From contig JANJXV010000043.1 of assembly GCA_024803745.1 (NCBI GenBank), forward strand, positions 5,837,018 through 5,901,017: a DNA stretch of 64,000 nt, in the 5' to 3' direction. Within the stretch, counting starts at the first letter, position 1. Each line of letters begins with the position of its first letter. Below the pieces are notes generated by a model that was not told the origin of the DNA, searched no databases, and saw only the letters and a list, made by a program, of their open reading frames with translations. Positions 33,987 to 45,590 of the stretch are shown in pieces. Position numbers and translations under genes: made by a program. This DNA comes from Megascapheus bottae (Eukaryota; Chordata; Mammalia; Rodentia; Geomyidae).

Positions 33987-34658
33987 TGGAATAATTTCTG
34001 TGTTTCTGAATCTGTCCAGGTTTGTTTTATGGCCTAACATGTGATCTATTTTGGAAAATGTTCCATGTGCTGCTGAGAAAAATGTATATTGTGTCGTTGC
34101 TGGATGGAATATTCTGCAGATGTCTGTTAGATCTAGTTGGTCTATATAGTTGTTCACTTCTAAGGTTTCTCTGTTGAGTTTTTGCCTTGTTGATCTGTCC
34201 ATAGGTGAAAGTGGTGTGTTAAAGTCACCGACAATCACTGTATTTCGATCTATGTATGGTTTCAGTGTAAGTAAAGTTTGCTTGATGAAGTTTGGAGCTC
34301 CGGGATTGGGTGTGTAAATATTTAGGATCGTTATGTCTTCCTGGAGGAAAGATCCCTTTAGTAGTATGTAGTAACCTTCTTTGTCTTTTCTTACTAATTT
34401 TGGTTTGAAGTCTATTTTATCTGATATGAGGATGGCAACTCCAGCCTGTTTATGGGGGCTGTTAGCTTGATAGAGTTTATTCCAACCTCTCACTTTCAAA
34501 AGATGCTTGTCTTTTTGGGTAAGATGTGTCTCTTGAAGACAGCAGAACGATGGCTCTTGCTTTTTGATCCAACTAGACAGCCTATGCCGTTTAATTGGAG
34601 AGTTGAGTCCATTGATATTGAGAGTTAGGATTGAGAGATATTTATTAGGTCCTACCAT
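33987..34658 (-). pseudogene. L1 copy J ORF2, endonuclease domain only
   Basis: On the minus strand ORF2 starts at 34658 (MVGPNKYLSILTLNINGL) and has the endonuclease residues N14, E43 (LQETHL), the GDFNT Asp near 145 and a DHMLGHK segment. It ends at about residue 220, where L1 sequence meets the target-site duplication. Reading continues into flanking DNA by chance. This part is open but truncated, lacking reverse transcriptase. Confidence 0.85.
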
Positions 34659-34711
34659 TTTTAAAAGCTTTTATTTGGGCCTGTATCTTGACAGTTCTTT
34701 TTGTACTTAGG

Positions 34712-35899
34712 TGGTATGCTGTTTAGGTTCCATTTCTTTCCCTATATTGCATTTATTTTGGTTTTCTATCTATAGAACATCTTTCAGAATTCTCTGTAGT
34801 GTTGGTTTTGTTGCGACATATTGTTGCAGCTTTTCCCTGGAATGGAATGTTTTTATTGTTCCCACAGTTATGAATGAGAGCTTAGCTGGGTACAGGATTC
34901 TTGGTAGTTATTTGACTTAAGGGCATGACATATATGCTTCCAGTCACTTCTTGCTTGCATGGTCTCTGCTGAGTAATCTGGGGTGATTCTGATTGGTTTT
35001 CCTTTATAGGTTACTGAACCCTTTTCCCTGGCTGCCTTTAGGATCCTTTTTCTGGTTTCTACTGATCCAGTTCGGATTGTGATGTGGCGGTGAGATGTTC
35101 TTTTCTGGTCACGTCTGTTTGGGGTTCTAAAAGCTTCTTGTATCTGGATGGGTCTGCCCTTCTGGATATTTGGGAAATTCTCTGAGATGATCCCCTGAAG
35201 TATATTTCCAATACCATTGACCTCTTTCTCCAGACCCTCCTCAATACCAATTAGCCTTAAATTAGGCTTCCTAATTGTATCTTAGACCTCCTTAAGCGCT
35301 CTCTCATTTTTCCTAGATTTGGATTGACTCATTTTCTGTTCTTTCTCTATAATAACTAAATTATCTTCAGCCCCGGAAATTCTCTCCTCTGCATTGTCTA
35401 ACCTGCTATCAAAGCTATCTACTTTATTTTTCATCTCCCTTGCTACTATTTGCTCATTTTTGATGCCTTGCATCTCTTCTTTTAGATCATGTATGGATTT
35501 CTTTAGCTCCTTGATTTCCATTTGAGTGGTTAGCTCAGTAGCTTTATTTTCTTTGAACATTTGCTGGAGTTCGGTCACCTTTTTATTTGTGGATTATATG
35601 AATTCATCCATCTTTCTTTGAACAGCCGTTATTATGGCTTCCTTTATGGCTCCTTCTTTTTCAATTATCACCTGGTTTATGGTTTCCTCTTGTTCAGCTA
35701 TGGCTTCCTCCCTTATCTCTTTCTTTATATTTTCACATTTTTCATTAATGATGTTTACCAATTGCATTTGTACAGCACTTGGAAGACTCTGCTCTAGGCT
35801 TGCCAGTGACTGTTCCATTGGCTGTTTACATTGGGTGGGGGAGGTGGGAGGTGTTGTTTCTTGATTTGACATTTTTCTTGAGTTTCTTGTTCTGCCCAT
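34712..35899 (-). pseudogene. L1 copy J ORF1 (nonsense codons)
   Basis: Minus-strand frame begins MGRTRNSRKMSNQETTPP at 35899 and is stopped after 101 codons (TAA near 35594). It resumes as a coiled-coil segment (35578-35282) and is stopped again where CAA became TAA (35282-35284). The C-terminal part is further frame-shifted (35250-35059, then near 34920-34712). Close relative of copy A ORF1, with a small TSP insertion near residue 20. Confidence 0.8.
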
Positions 35900-37719
35900 T
35901 TGAAAATGGGAGCAAGATTAATACTAAACACGATTATAGTTTTTCAGATATAACCAACCTAGACCTCTGTAGCTGGCAGACTCTAGATGTTCACGAGTTT
36001 TGATTGGTGTTATCACTCTTTCTTTTCGTGCAGTTACGGACTAGTCTAATTATTCACTGATAAGCAATTTATATTCAAAACAATAAGCCTCTCAATCCAA
36101 TCTCTATTGTCTTTAAGTCCCTCTGAGCCTAGAGAATGATTAAACACCTAGATATACAATGTTGCTCAACAGCCATCAAGTGTAGATCCATGCAGTATAA
36201 GGGTTGAAAGAGGAGCAGAGGTCCAGAGATAGAGAAATAGAATGCGAGAGGTCAGGGGGTAAGTAGGTAGAGTATTTGAGTACAAAGTTTGGAAAGTATT
36301 AGAATAAAACTTATCTGTTGCTGCACGACTAGCTCTTAGCCCAACCATTGGCCTCACAGTGGACCATGGGATGGATCTGCGAGCTTCCATCTGAGCGTGT
36401 TTGGCGGACATTTTCCTGTGCTGCTTCCAGGGGCGGCCCCAAGCCAAGGGTGTGGGGATTGAGAGTTTCAGGAGCTCTCAGCAGAACCAGCAGGAGGCCC
36501 CTCTGTTCCCAGGGGCAGGGCCCAGCTGGGGACTTGGGCTCCAAGGGCGGAGCTGCGCCTTTTTGGTTCTCAGAAGGGGAGCTTGGCTGCTGGTCGGCCC
36601 TTCAGATCCCTGCTGTGTTTCCACTGCTTTGTCAGAGTCTGTGACTGTGGGGGGGGCCCTCGGTGGTGTCTTGCTCAGGATTCCCAGCTGGATGATGCCC
36701 CGCTCGAGAATTGATGGGGGGCAGATGTGGCTCCTATTTACCCGCACCCCCTATGCACTGTTGTAAGGCAGGGTCCCAAAGCGCTCCACTCTCCAGATCC
36801 AGTGGCCTGGGTGAGGAGCCTGGTGGGCGGGTGGGAGCTGGGACAGCTCCGCCTCCCCTGGTGGGGTGCTGAGTCTTAGGGTCAGCCCGCTTGTCCTTCT
36901 CCAGTCAGAGGGCTGGGGGTTGAGCCCGTTGGGCGGGTGGGAGTTGGGGCAGCCCTGCCTCCCTTGGTGGGGTGCTGGGACTTATGGGTAGCCCGCCTGT
37001 CAATCTCCAGTCAATGGCCTGAGGGAGGGGGCTGTTGAGGGGAGGGACAGGATTCTAAATTCCTTGGCCCCCTGCTCCCGCCATTCTTTCTCGGGCGGGG
37101 TGTTGGGGTCTGAGTTAAGTTCTATTGCTTGGCACCCGCTCCGCTTTCCCGATGTGTTTGGGGACGCGCTGTATTACTCACGCCTCTGCGTCCATCTGCG
37201 GGAGCTCCTCGGTGGTGGGGAGTCTTTCACACCCCTCGGGTCTCTGCCGCCGCCTGTGTTCTGCTTCTGGGTTCCGCCGCATGCTGTTCTGGTTCCGCGT
37301 CTGGATTCCGCTGCTTCTGCCGTTCGCTGGCCCGGCAGCCAGCTCGTTTCTGTGCTCGTTTCTGCAGCCGTTGGGCTCCCAGCCTGGTGCCCTCCACTGC
37401 CGCCGCTTTTCGTGGGTTAGAGCCGCTGCCCGCCCCCGCTTTACCCGCGTGGAGCCGGTGCCCGCTCAAGCCGCTGTTCATGGCTTGTTCCGGCTTTGGG
37501 CGAGAGGTGGGGGAGGGGTCCTCGCGTTCTGAATTCTTTGAGAAAGTTGGATGTGAGCTTTATATGGATTTCTTTTCCGGTTTGAGTCCTTCTCCGTTGC
37601 TTTTTGAGTTTGTTGTTGTGGATTTCTTTAGATAGTTGGCTCGTGGGACTCCCTGGTTCTCTCTTTCTGTCAGAGGAAGCTAGGTAGCGTCCCTATTGTC
37701 TCGGCGCCATCTTTCTTCG
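35900..37719 (-). mobile_element. L1 copy J, 5' untranslated region
   Basis: Reversed GC-rich 5' region with two direct-repeat units of about 104 bases (around 36800-37020). The minus-strand 5' end reads CGAAGAAAGATGGCGCCGAG and contains AAGATGGCG, a match to the YY1 site known from other L1 promoters (37703-37711). The very 5' end is present, so this is a full-length 5' end. Confidence 0.85.
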
Positions 37720-37769
37720 AACAACTGAGACAGCAACATCATATCACAAATACAGAATACATTAAGGAA

Positions 37770-37985
37770 ATGCCCTTTGGCTTATGCCTGTCATGCTAGC
37801 AGCTCAGGAGGCTGAGATCTGAGGTTCATGGTTCAATGCCAGCCTAGGCATGAAAGTCTGTGAAACTCTCAACTCCAATTTGAAGCACCAAAAATATGAA
37901 AGTGGAAGTGCTGTGGCATTAGTGGTAGCCTTGACTAACAAGTCTCAGGGATACTGAGTTTAAATCCCAGGACTGGCACATACAC
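37770..37985 (+). mobile_element. Dimeric SINE within the inverted segment
   Basis: Inverted paralogue of 44195-44400. Confidence 0.75.
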
Positions 37986-38103
37986 ACAAACACACACACA
38001 TGCATACAATACACAGCATATGTGTTTATGCTCTGGAGCTGGAACTTATTATGCAGAAATCAGCAGAATTAATGGATCATACAATAATAAACTGGATAAA
38101 TTT

Positions 38104-38121
38104 GGTTCATATACTCAATGC

Positions 38122-38168
<47 letters not shown>

Positions 38169-38180
38169 GTCTATATATCT
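38104..38180. repeat. (CTAT)n tetranucleotide
   Basis: Inverted counterpart of the GATA tract at 43993-44052. Confidence 0.95.
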
Positions 38181-38469
38181 AGAATGTAAATGTTTATGGC
38201 ACAAGCCTGAGGGACAGGGAAGTAATGGTGGGACTGAATAATAGAGAATATGTGTGAAGATGAAGATGAAATCCACTAAACCCTGTTGCAATCAGGGGAA
38301 GAGACTATGGACCAAAGAAAAAGCTACAGAGGGGTTTAGTGTGATCAAAACACCATATATGCCTGTATGGAAATACCCCAGCAAACCCCCCTTTTCCAGT
38401 TGGTATACATAGAAAACCATTCTGTGGACACAGAAGCCAGTGTGCATGTGCAAACCTAGGTGAGGGAAG

Positions 38470-38690
38470 TTGGGTGCCAGTGGCTCACAACTGCCGTTTG
38501 AGCTACTAAGAGGCTGCAATTGACGGATCAGTGTGTGAAGCTAGCTCAGGCAGGGAAATCCATGAGATTCTCATTGTTTATTATTACCAAATAGCCACAT
38601 GTGTGCTGTAGTTCACTTGGTATGGCTCAGAAGTTCAGGGAGAGTGCACAGACCCACACTTCAAGACCCATGACTGGCACATGTACATGC
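38470..38690 (+). mobile_element. Dimeric SINE within the inverted segment
   Basis: Inverted paralogue of 43490-43705. Confidence 0.7.
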
Positions 38691-38699
38691 GGTCACACA

Positions 38700-38747
38700 G
38701 AAAGGCAGAAACACAGACACACAGACACACAGACACACAGACACACA

Positions 38748-38797
<50 letters not shown>
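38700..38797. repeat. (CACAGA)n/(CA)n tract
   Basis: Reverse of the TG tracts at 42950-43052 and 43405-43475, apparently fused into one. Confidence 0.9.
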
Positions 38798-38799
<2 letters not shown>

Positions 38800-39754
38800 C
38801 CTGGCCTGGAACCCAAAAGACAATACCTGGTGTACAAAGGAACCTTAACGGGTGATTAACAAATACATAAGCGGATGTTGCATGCTGACAGTTAACGCTG
38901 ATTATTGGGAAAGAGTGAAGAAAAGTGACAGACCTTTCAGAAGGGAACCTCATGTGGAAGGGGCGCTAGATTGCAGAAAGTGATTGAAAGAAGGGAAGCC
39001 AGAGTTCACAAAGCCTGAACTCCAAGTTCCTTGCCATTCTGGGACCTCACCTGCAGATGTGAGCTCACTTCTGGCCCTTCTCATCCTCACTATTCCAGAG
39101 GATTGCCTGCTACTCACCCCATTTTTTTCTCTTGTTGTCCATAAATTTATATTTCCCCTGTCTTTACCAGGCTATCATGGTTCTCTGTTTTGGTTATTAC
39201 TGAAGATTTCTTATCTCTCCAACTCCTCCTTAGAACTTTGTTGGCTGGGATTTTCACGGAGACTGAATTCAGAGAAGTGAGTCAGAAGCTTGTGCAGTTT
39301 CTTGCAACTCAAACGATGAATGTACTAAGATGTCCTCATGAAATGAATTGCCTTTCATGAAATAATTGTCTTTATGAAATGAAATGTCTTTCTACTCTCC
39401 AAGACATTTTGTTCCCATAAGTTAAGTGAAGATGTCATCATGGATAAACAGTATTAGGTTAATTTCTTGCATTAGTGTAGGCTGTTACAGGGGAGAGGAA
39501 TTAATTTATTCCAAGGGGAACACAGTTCCTTTTGTTATGTTCTTTTGTTTTGAGAAGAAGATAACAATGAATTCTCAAAGGACCTATAATTTCTATAGGA
39601 ACGAAATCTCTGGAGCCATGTCGATTTGGCATCTGCCTTGAAGAAACTTTGGACATGTAATAGATCACTTGATGTCTAAGGAAAAATATTCTTGAATTTT
39701 TCATTATTAAAGTATCTTATACTTTGAAATTATAGATAAAAATCCCATGTTTAT

Positions 39755-40779
39755 TAAAGAGAGTCTTCTCTGAAGAAGAAACAAAAATGGCCTATAGACA
39801 CATGAAGAAATGCTCAACATCTCTGGACATAAAAGAAATGCAAATCAAAACAACTCTAAGATTCCACCTCACTCCAGCTTGAATGGCCAGGATCAGGAAA
39901 ACGAATGACAACAGATGCTGGAGGGGATGTGGCCAGGAGGGATCACTACTACACTGTTGGTGGGAGTGCAAACTCGTTCAACCACTATGGAAAGCAGTGT
40001 GGCAGTGCCTCAAAAGGCTAAACATACAAATCCCCTATGACCCAGCAATTCCACTACTTGGCATTTACCCAACCACCCAGAAACAAGGACATACTAAACC
40101 CACTAGCACAACCATGTTCATTGCAGCACTATTCACCATAGCAAAGATATGGAACAAACCTAGATGTCCCTCAGCTGATGAGTGGATCAACAAGTTGTGG
40201 TATTTGTACACAATGGAATTCTATGCTGCTGTCAGAAAGAATGACATCGCCCCATTTGTTAGGAAATGGAAAGACTTAGAAAAAATCATATTAAGTGAAG
40301 TAAGCTAGACTCAAAGGAACTTAGGCTCAATGGTGTCCCTCATTCGTCATAATCAGTAGAAACCTTGGGCTCTACTAGCAGAGATTTGCAATAGAGCAAA
40401 ATCTTGATACATAAGGACATATAATGTGAACCTAATTGAAAGGATCTCCAGGATAGTGAAACAAAAGCCATATAATGAATGATTGTTGTCCTTAATGTAC
40501 TATGTTGTCTCTCATCTCCTTTGCTGTCCATTGGTTATCTCATATTGGTATAGTATCTCACTTTGTTATCTGATATATTGAACTTATTTGTATTTGGATA
40601 TTTGAAATTTGATAGGGAAGGAGGGGAAACCAAGACGGGTGTGGGGTGTGGGGAGGGAGGGAAACGGGTACCAATACACGTGAAAGGGTAACAATGTATG
40701 TGAATTAATGCACCATCTATCTGGCAAATATCGTGTAACCCTTTTACTAATTACAATAAAAAAATAAAATTAAAAAAAA
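39755..40779 (+). mobile_element. L1 copy J, sense 3' part with poly(A)
   Basis: ORF2 C-terminus (open frame 39883-40308 with [19 protein letters not shown] and SADEWINKLWYLYTMEF), 3' untranslated region and A-rich tail, ending at the right-hand target-site duplication. The two L1 parts of this insertion do not overlap; most of the reverse transcriptase region is missing. Confidence 0.9.
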
Positions 40780-40794
40780 AAGATGTGACTTGCA
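40780..40794. repeat. Target-site duplication, right copy
   Basis: Follows the L1 poly(A); the block D sequence then continues 'ctaaagtaactcccaaaatcag' as at 21641. Confidence 0.85.
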
Positions 40795-40814
40795 CTAAAG
40801 TAACTCCCAAAATC

Positions 40815-41038
40815 AGTTCTGATGCCAGTGGCTCAAGCCTGAACCCGCAGCTACTCCACAGGCTAAGATCTGAAGATGGAAGCTCCCAGTCGTGCTGAGC
40901 AGGAAGTCCTCCAGGACCTTATTTCCACTTACATAAGAATAAGACAGAAGTGGAGTTGTGGCAGAAGTCATAGAGCACCAACCTTCAGCACAAAAGGTTA
41001 GGGAGAATCCTCCAACCCTGAACTCCAGGTCTAAAGCC
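40815..41038 (+). mobile_element. Dimeric SINE, sense, ending in (CA)n
   Basis: Left arm of the inverted SINE pair, third D block. Confidence 0.7.
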
Positions 41039-41039
41039 A

Positions 41040-41105
<66 letters not shown>
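41039..41105. repeat. (CA)n microsatellite
   Basis: CA tract with one AA interruption. Confidence 0.95.
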
Positions 41106-41107
<2 letters not shown>

Positions 41108-41177
41108 TCCATCTTTCAATAGGATCAGGAGGGAATGATATGTTTCCGGTTTTATTTAGGGGGTGTCATTTCTTTTC

Positions 41178-41430
41178 CTGTGTGTGTGTGTGCATGTATG
41201 TGTGTGCTGCTCTTACAGCTTGAACTCAGAGCCTGGGCATTGTCCATGACTGTTTTTGCTCAAGGATTCTGCTCTTCTGCTTGAGCCACAGCTCCCTTCT
41301 GCCTTTTTAGTGGTCACTGAAGAGAAGACTCTACAGACTTTTCTGCCCCACTGGCTTCTAACTCTAAATCCTCACATCTCAGCCTCCTAAGTATTTCAAA
41401 TTACATGCCTGAGCCAGCAGCACCTAGCTG
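41178..41430 (-). mobile_element. (TG)n and dimeric SINE, antisense
   Basis: Right arm of the inverted SINE pair. Confidence 0.7.
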
Positions 41431-41469
41431 AGATTGTTTTCTTTTTCTTTTTTCTCTCTCTTTAGTTTT

Positions 41470-41700
41470 TTGTCCGTTCTTGGACTTGAACTCTGAGCCT
41501 GGACGCTGTCTCTGAGATCTTCAGCTCAACATTACCTCCCTACTCTTGACCCACAGCCCACATCTGCTTTTCTAGTAGTTATTTGCCGATAAGAGTATCA
41601 CGGACTTTAGTTCCTGGGCTGGTTTTTAACTAAGATCCTCAGATCTCATCCTCCTGATTAGCTAGATGACAGAAGTGAGCAAAAAACCTAACGGAATTTT
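41470..41700 (-). mobile_element. Dimeric SINE, antisense
   Basis: Paralogue of 5890-6115. Confidence 0.7.
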
Positions 41701-41744
41701 CTAAACTTGATTTCATAGAAATCCAGCAATTGGGCCGAGGGGAG

Positions 41745-42940
41745 CAATAACAGAAGGAAAGGAATTGGGGCTGATATGAGAGAAATGAAGAACAGAAAAT
41801 ACAAATGTCCAGTTAAACAGGGAGGATACATTCATTAACTAATAAATAAATGATTATTCATTTATTTGATCCATTGATCAGGGCACTGAGCTATTATTGT
41901 AATATTCTGAATGGATAATAAGGGTAACATATATGAGGTAACAAATACAATTTTATAGTGTGCTGGGTGTGGCTGTGTGCTGTTATCCAAATTACACATG
42001 GGATTTTTATCTACAATTTCAAAGCATAATATACTTTAATAATGAAAAAATCAAGAATATTTTTCCTTAAAGATCAAGTGATCTATTACATGTCCAAAAT
42101 TTCTTCAAGGCAGATGCCAAATCGACATGGCTCCAGAGATTTCGTTCCTATAGAAATTAATAGGTCCTTTGAGAATTCATTGTTATCTTCTTCTCAAAAG
42201 AACATAACAAAAGGAACTGTGTTCCCCTTGGAATAAATTAATTCCTCTCCCCTGTAACAGCCTACACTAATGCAAGAAATTAACCTAAATCTGTTTATCC
42301 ATGATGTCATCTTCACTTTAACTCATGGGAACAAAATGGTTTGGAGACTAGAAAGACATTTCATTTCATAAAGACAATTATTTCATGAAAGGCAATTCAT
42401 TTCATGAGGACATCTTAGTACATTCATCGATTGAGTTGCAAGAAACTGCACAAGCTTCTGACTGCCTTTTCTGAAGTCAGTCTCCGTGAAAATCCCAGCC
42501 AACAAAGTTCTAAGGAGGAGTTGGAGAGATAAGAAATCTTCAGTGATAATCAAAACAGAGAGGCATGATAGCCTGGTAAACACAGGGGAAATATAAATTT
42601 ATGGACAACAAGAGAAAAAAATGGGGTGAGTAGCAGGCAATCCTCTGGAATAGTGAGGATGAGAAGGGCCAGAAGTGAGCTCACATCTGCAGGTGAGGTC
42701 CCAGATTGGCAAGGCACTTGGAGGTCAGGCTTTTTGAACTCTGGCTTCCCTTCTCTCTCTCACTTTCTGCAACCTAGAGCCCCTTCCGCATGAAGTTCCC
42801 TTCTGAAACGTCTCTCGCTTTTCTTCACTTTTTCCCAATAATCAGTGTAAACTGTAGCTTTGCTACATCCTCTTACGTATTTGTTAATCACCCGTTAAGG
42901 CTCCACTGTACACCAGGTATTGTCTTTTGGGTTCCAGGCC
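41745..42940. other. OR-unit block P (spacer before OR3)
   Basis: Collinear with 13797-14940 and 48905-50110. No gene recognised. Confidence 0.6.
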
Positions 42941-42946
42941 AGAGAC

Positions 42947-42964
42947 TTGTGTGTCTGTGTGTGT

Positions 42965-43000
<36 letters not shown>

Positions 43001-43052
43001 CTGTGTCTGTGTGTGTGTGTGTCTGTGTGTCTGTGTGTGTGTGTGTGTGTCT
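42947..43052. repeat. (TG)n/(TCTG)n tract
   Basis: TG repeat with CG and TC interruptions. Confidence 0.95.
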
Positions 43053-43054
43053 CT

Positions 43055-43285
43055 ACGCCTGGCCCTTCAACTCTAACCCTGGCACCATTCCTCAGCTCCA
43101 TTTCCTAAAGGCTAGCATCCTAATACTTGAACAGCAGCTCCACTTCTAGATTTTTCTGTCATTATTTGGAAATAAGGGTCTCATAGACTTTCCTGCCCAG
43201 TCTGGCTTTGAACTGTAATTGTCAGATCTCAGACTCCTGAGCAACTATGACTACAGAGACGAACCACCAATGCCAGCCTTGATTG
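43055..43285 (-). mobile_element. Dimeric SINE, antisense
   Basis: Ends in 'cagactcctgagcaactatgactac'. Absent from the inverted segment at 37720-39754. Confidence 0.65.
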
Positions 43286-43404
43286 GACTTTTATTCTTAT
43301 TCTCCCCAAAATTTTGCTGGCATATCTGACTGACAATGTATGGTTTGTTTCACATTAGTGTCCATAACAAAATCTAGGAACAACGGAATTTTTAATAAGG
43401 AAGT

Positions 43405-43705
43405 ATTCCTGTGTGTGTCTCTGTCTATGTGTCTGTCTGTCTGTGTGTATGTCTGTGTGTCTGTCTGTCTGTGTGCCTGCATGTACATGTGCCAGGCATG
43501 GGTCTTGAACTGTGGGTCTGTGCACTGGCCCTGAACTTCTGAGCCATACCAAGTGAACTACAGCTCACATGTGGCTATTTGGTAATAATCAAGAATGAGA
43601 ATCTCATGGATTTCCCTGCCTGAGCTGGCTTCACACCCTGATACCTCAATTGCAGCCTCTTAGTAGCTCAAATGCCAGCTGTGAGCCACTGTCACCCAAC
43701 TTCCC
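43405..43705 (-). mobile_element. TG/TCTG tract and dimeric SINE, antisense
   Basis: Tract 43405-43475; SINE 43490-43705. Confidence 0.7.
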
Positions 43706-43990
43706 TCACCTAGGTTTGCACATGCACACTGGCTTCAGTGTGCACAGAATGGTTTTCTATGTATACCAACTGGAAAAGGGGGTTTTGCTGGGGTATTTCC
43801 ATACAGGTATATATTGAGTTTTTATCACACCAAACCCCTCTGTAGCTCTTTCTTTGGTCCATAGTCTCTGCCCCTGATTTCAACAGGGTTTAGTGAATTT
43901 TATCTTCATCTTTACACATATTCTCTATTACTCAATCCCACCCTTCCTTTCCTGTCCCTCAGGCTTGCCCCCATAAACATTTATGTTCAT

Positions 43991-43992
<2 letters not shown>

Positions 43993-44032
<40 letters not shown>

Positions 44033-44052
44033 CACATAGATACATAGATACA
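43993..44052. repeat. (GATA)n tetranucleotide
   Basis: Nine or more GATA units, then ACATAG variants. Confidence 0.95.
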
Positions 44053-44194
44053 TAGAGCACTGAGCATATGAAACAAGTTCACCCAGTTTATTATTGTATG
44101 ATCCATTAATTCTGCTGATTTCCACATAATATGTTCTTACTCCAGAGCATAAACACATGTGTTGTGTATTGTATGTATGTGTGTGTTTGTGTGT

Positions 44195-44400
44195 GTGTGC
44201 CAGTCTTGGGACTTAAACTCAGTATCCCTGAGACTTGTTAGTCAAGGCTACCATTAAAGCCATAGCTCCAACACTTCCATCGTTTTGGTGCTTCAAATTG
44301 GAGTTGAGAGTCTCATAGACTTTCATGCCTAGGCTGGCATTTAACCATGAACTTCAGACCTCAGCCTCCTGAGTAGCTAGGATGACAGGCATAAACCAAA
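44195..44400 (-). mobile_element. Dimeric SINE, antisense
   Basis: Preceded by a TG-rich tract; ends in CTGAGTAGCTAGGATGACAGG. Confidence 0.75.
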
Positions 44401-44455
44401 GGGCATTTCCTCAATGTATTCTGTATTTGTGATATGATGTTGCTGTCTCCGTTGT

Positions 44456-45000
44456 TCTATGTGGCTGGTATTCTTTTTTTCAATTGCTCATATTTTAGAA
44501 GGAATTCTCTGTCAGGAGGCATCCACAGCCATGTTGACCAGCCATGCTGTCTTCCATCCACACAGGTAACAGATGTGTCGTGTTGAGAACAGCTCAGTCC
44601 AGGAATGCTGCCTGGAATCTAGGCGATGTTGCTGAACTCCATGTACTGAGATCTTCCCCACAAATGCTCCCAACCTGAGATAGATGCTCGCTCCATGGCC
44701 TGCAGACATGGTAGGACGACTCCCCGGTGTTGGCCTTTGATGTCTCTTCACATTCACCCAGCTCCACAAGAAGTAACACAATTATACCTGTGAGTTGAAA
44801 GCGTTTTCTGAATGGGGAGGTGAGGGGAAGAGATGGGCAGATGAATGGACTATCCTAATACTCAATGTACAAACATGAACCTAGAACTGGGTAAACTGAG
44901 GGATGGCCGGGGCTGGGAGTCACAGACCATGATGGGATGACAATATCCTCACAAGTCCTATGTTGAATAGAAAGCCCTGACTACAACTATTTACAACTAA
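44456..45000. other. Upstream block of OR3 with GA-rich module
   Basis: Same content and distance as before OR1 and OR2; here the exon follows the module more closely (about 70 bases). Confidence 0.5.
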
Positions 45001-45069
45001 CTTCAAATACAACCATGCGAGCGTTCACTGATCTTTTGCTTTCTTACCCCAAGGAGAACAGCCAAGAAT

Positions 45070-45590
45070 ATGACAGCACAAAACCACACAAGGGAATCAC
45101 CATTCCTCCTCCTGGGCCTCTCAGACGACCCTCAACTCCAGCCCCTGCTCTTTGGGATCTTCCTGTCCATGTACCTGATCACCGTGCTCAGAAATCTGCT
45201 CATCATCCTGGCAGTCACCTCTGACCCCCAACTCCACATGCCCATGTACTTCTTTCTCTCCAACCTGTCCTTTGTAGACATCTGCTTCACCTCCACCACA
45301 GTCCCCAAGATGCTGGTGGACATCCAGACCCAGAGAAAAGACATCTCCTACCCAGAGTGCCTCACTCAAGCGTAATTCTGTCTGGTTTTTGTTGGAATGG
45401 ATAATTTCCTATTGACCGTGATGGCTTATGACCGCTTTGTGGCCATCTGTCACCCACTGAACTACCCACTTATCATGAACCCTCACTTCTGTGGCCTCCT
45501 GGTCCTCATGTGTTGGCTTCTCATTTTCTGCATCTCACTAATCCATGTTGTACTGATGAGGAAATTAACCTTCTCTCCGAGAACCACCAC
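45070..45590 (+). pseudogene. Olfactory receptor pseudogene, OR7-like (nonsense and 3' truncation by L1)
   Basis: 5' half of a gene closely related to OR1 and OR2. The frame begins [10 protein letters not shown] at 45070 and has [10 protein letters not shown] and a normal MAYDRF (45419-45436). TAA at 45373-45375 replaces the TAT/TAC tyrosine codon after C97 (SYPECLTQ). The TM1 GN motif reads RN. After LTFSPRTT (loop 2 entry) the sequence passes at about 45590 into L1 copy K, through a short 'accac' overlap. TM5-TM7 and the 3' flank down to the equivalent of 20190 are absent, so the L1 insertion came with, or was followed by, a deletion. Confidence 0.9.

Larger units (their letters stand above)
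37720..39754 (-). other. Inverted OR-unit block P segment inside L1 copy J
   Basis: Reverse complement of DNA equivalent to 41998-44457: for example 37730-37770 reverses 'gatatgatgttgctgtctcc', 38250-38460 reverses 43710-43930, and 39720-39750 reverses 'catgggatttttatctacaat'. It is about 400 bases shorter than 41998-44457 because the stretch between two TG/CA tracts (about 43050-43430) is missing. It lies between the L1 5' end and the sense L1 3' part and is best read as sequence carried with the L1 transcript. Confidence 0.75.

Noticed and set aside
38104..38180. CRISPR-like or other regularly spaced repeat arrays (CTAT, GATA, CA tracts)
   Set aside because: They are pure microsatellites with no spacers, in a mammalian context.
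37720..39754. A simple genomic inversion between two opposed L1 copies as the source of the inverted P segment
   Set aside because: Possible, but it does not explain the 15-base duplication bracketing the whole 6.8 kb or the single uninterrupted block D on either side; kept only as an alternative to the transduction reading.
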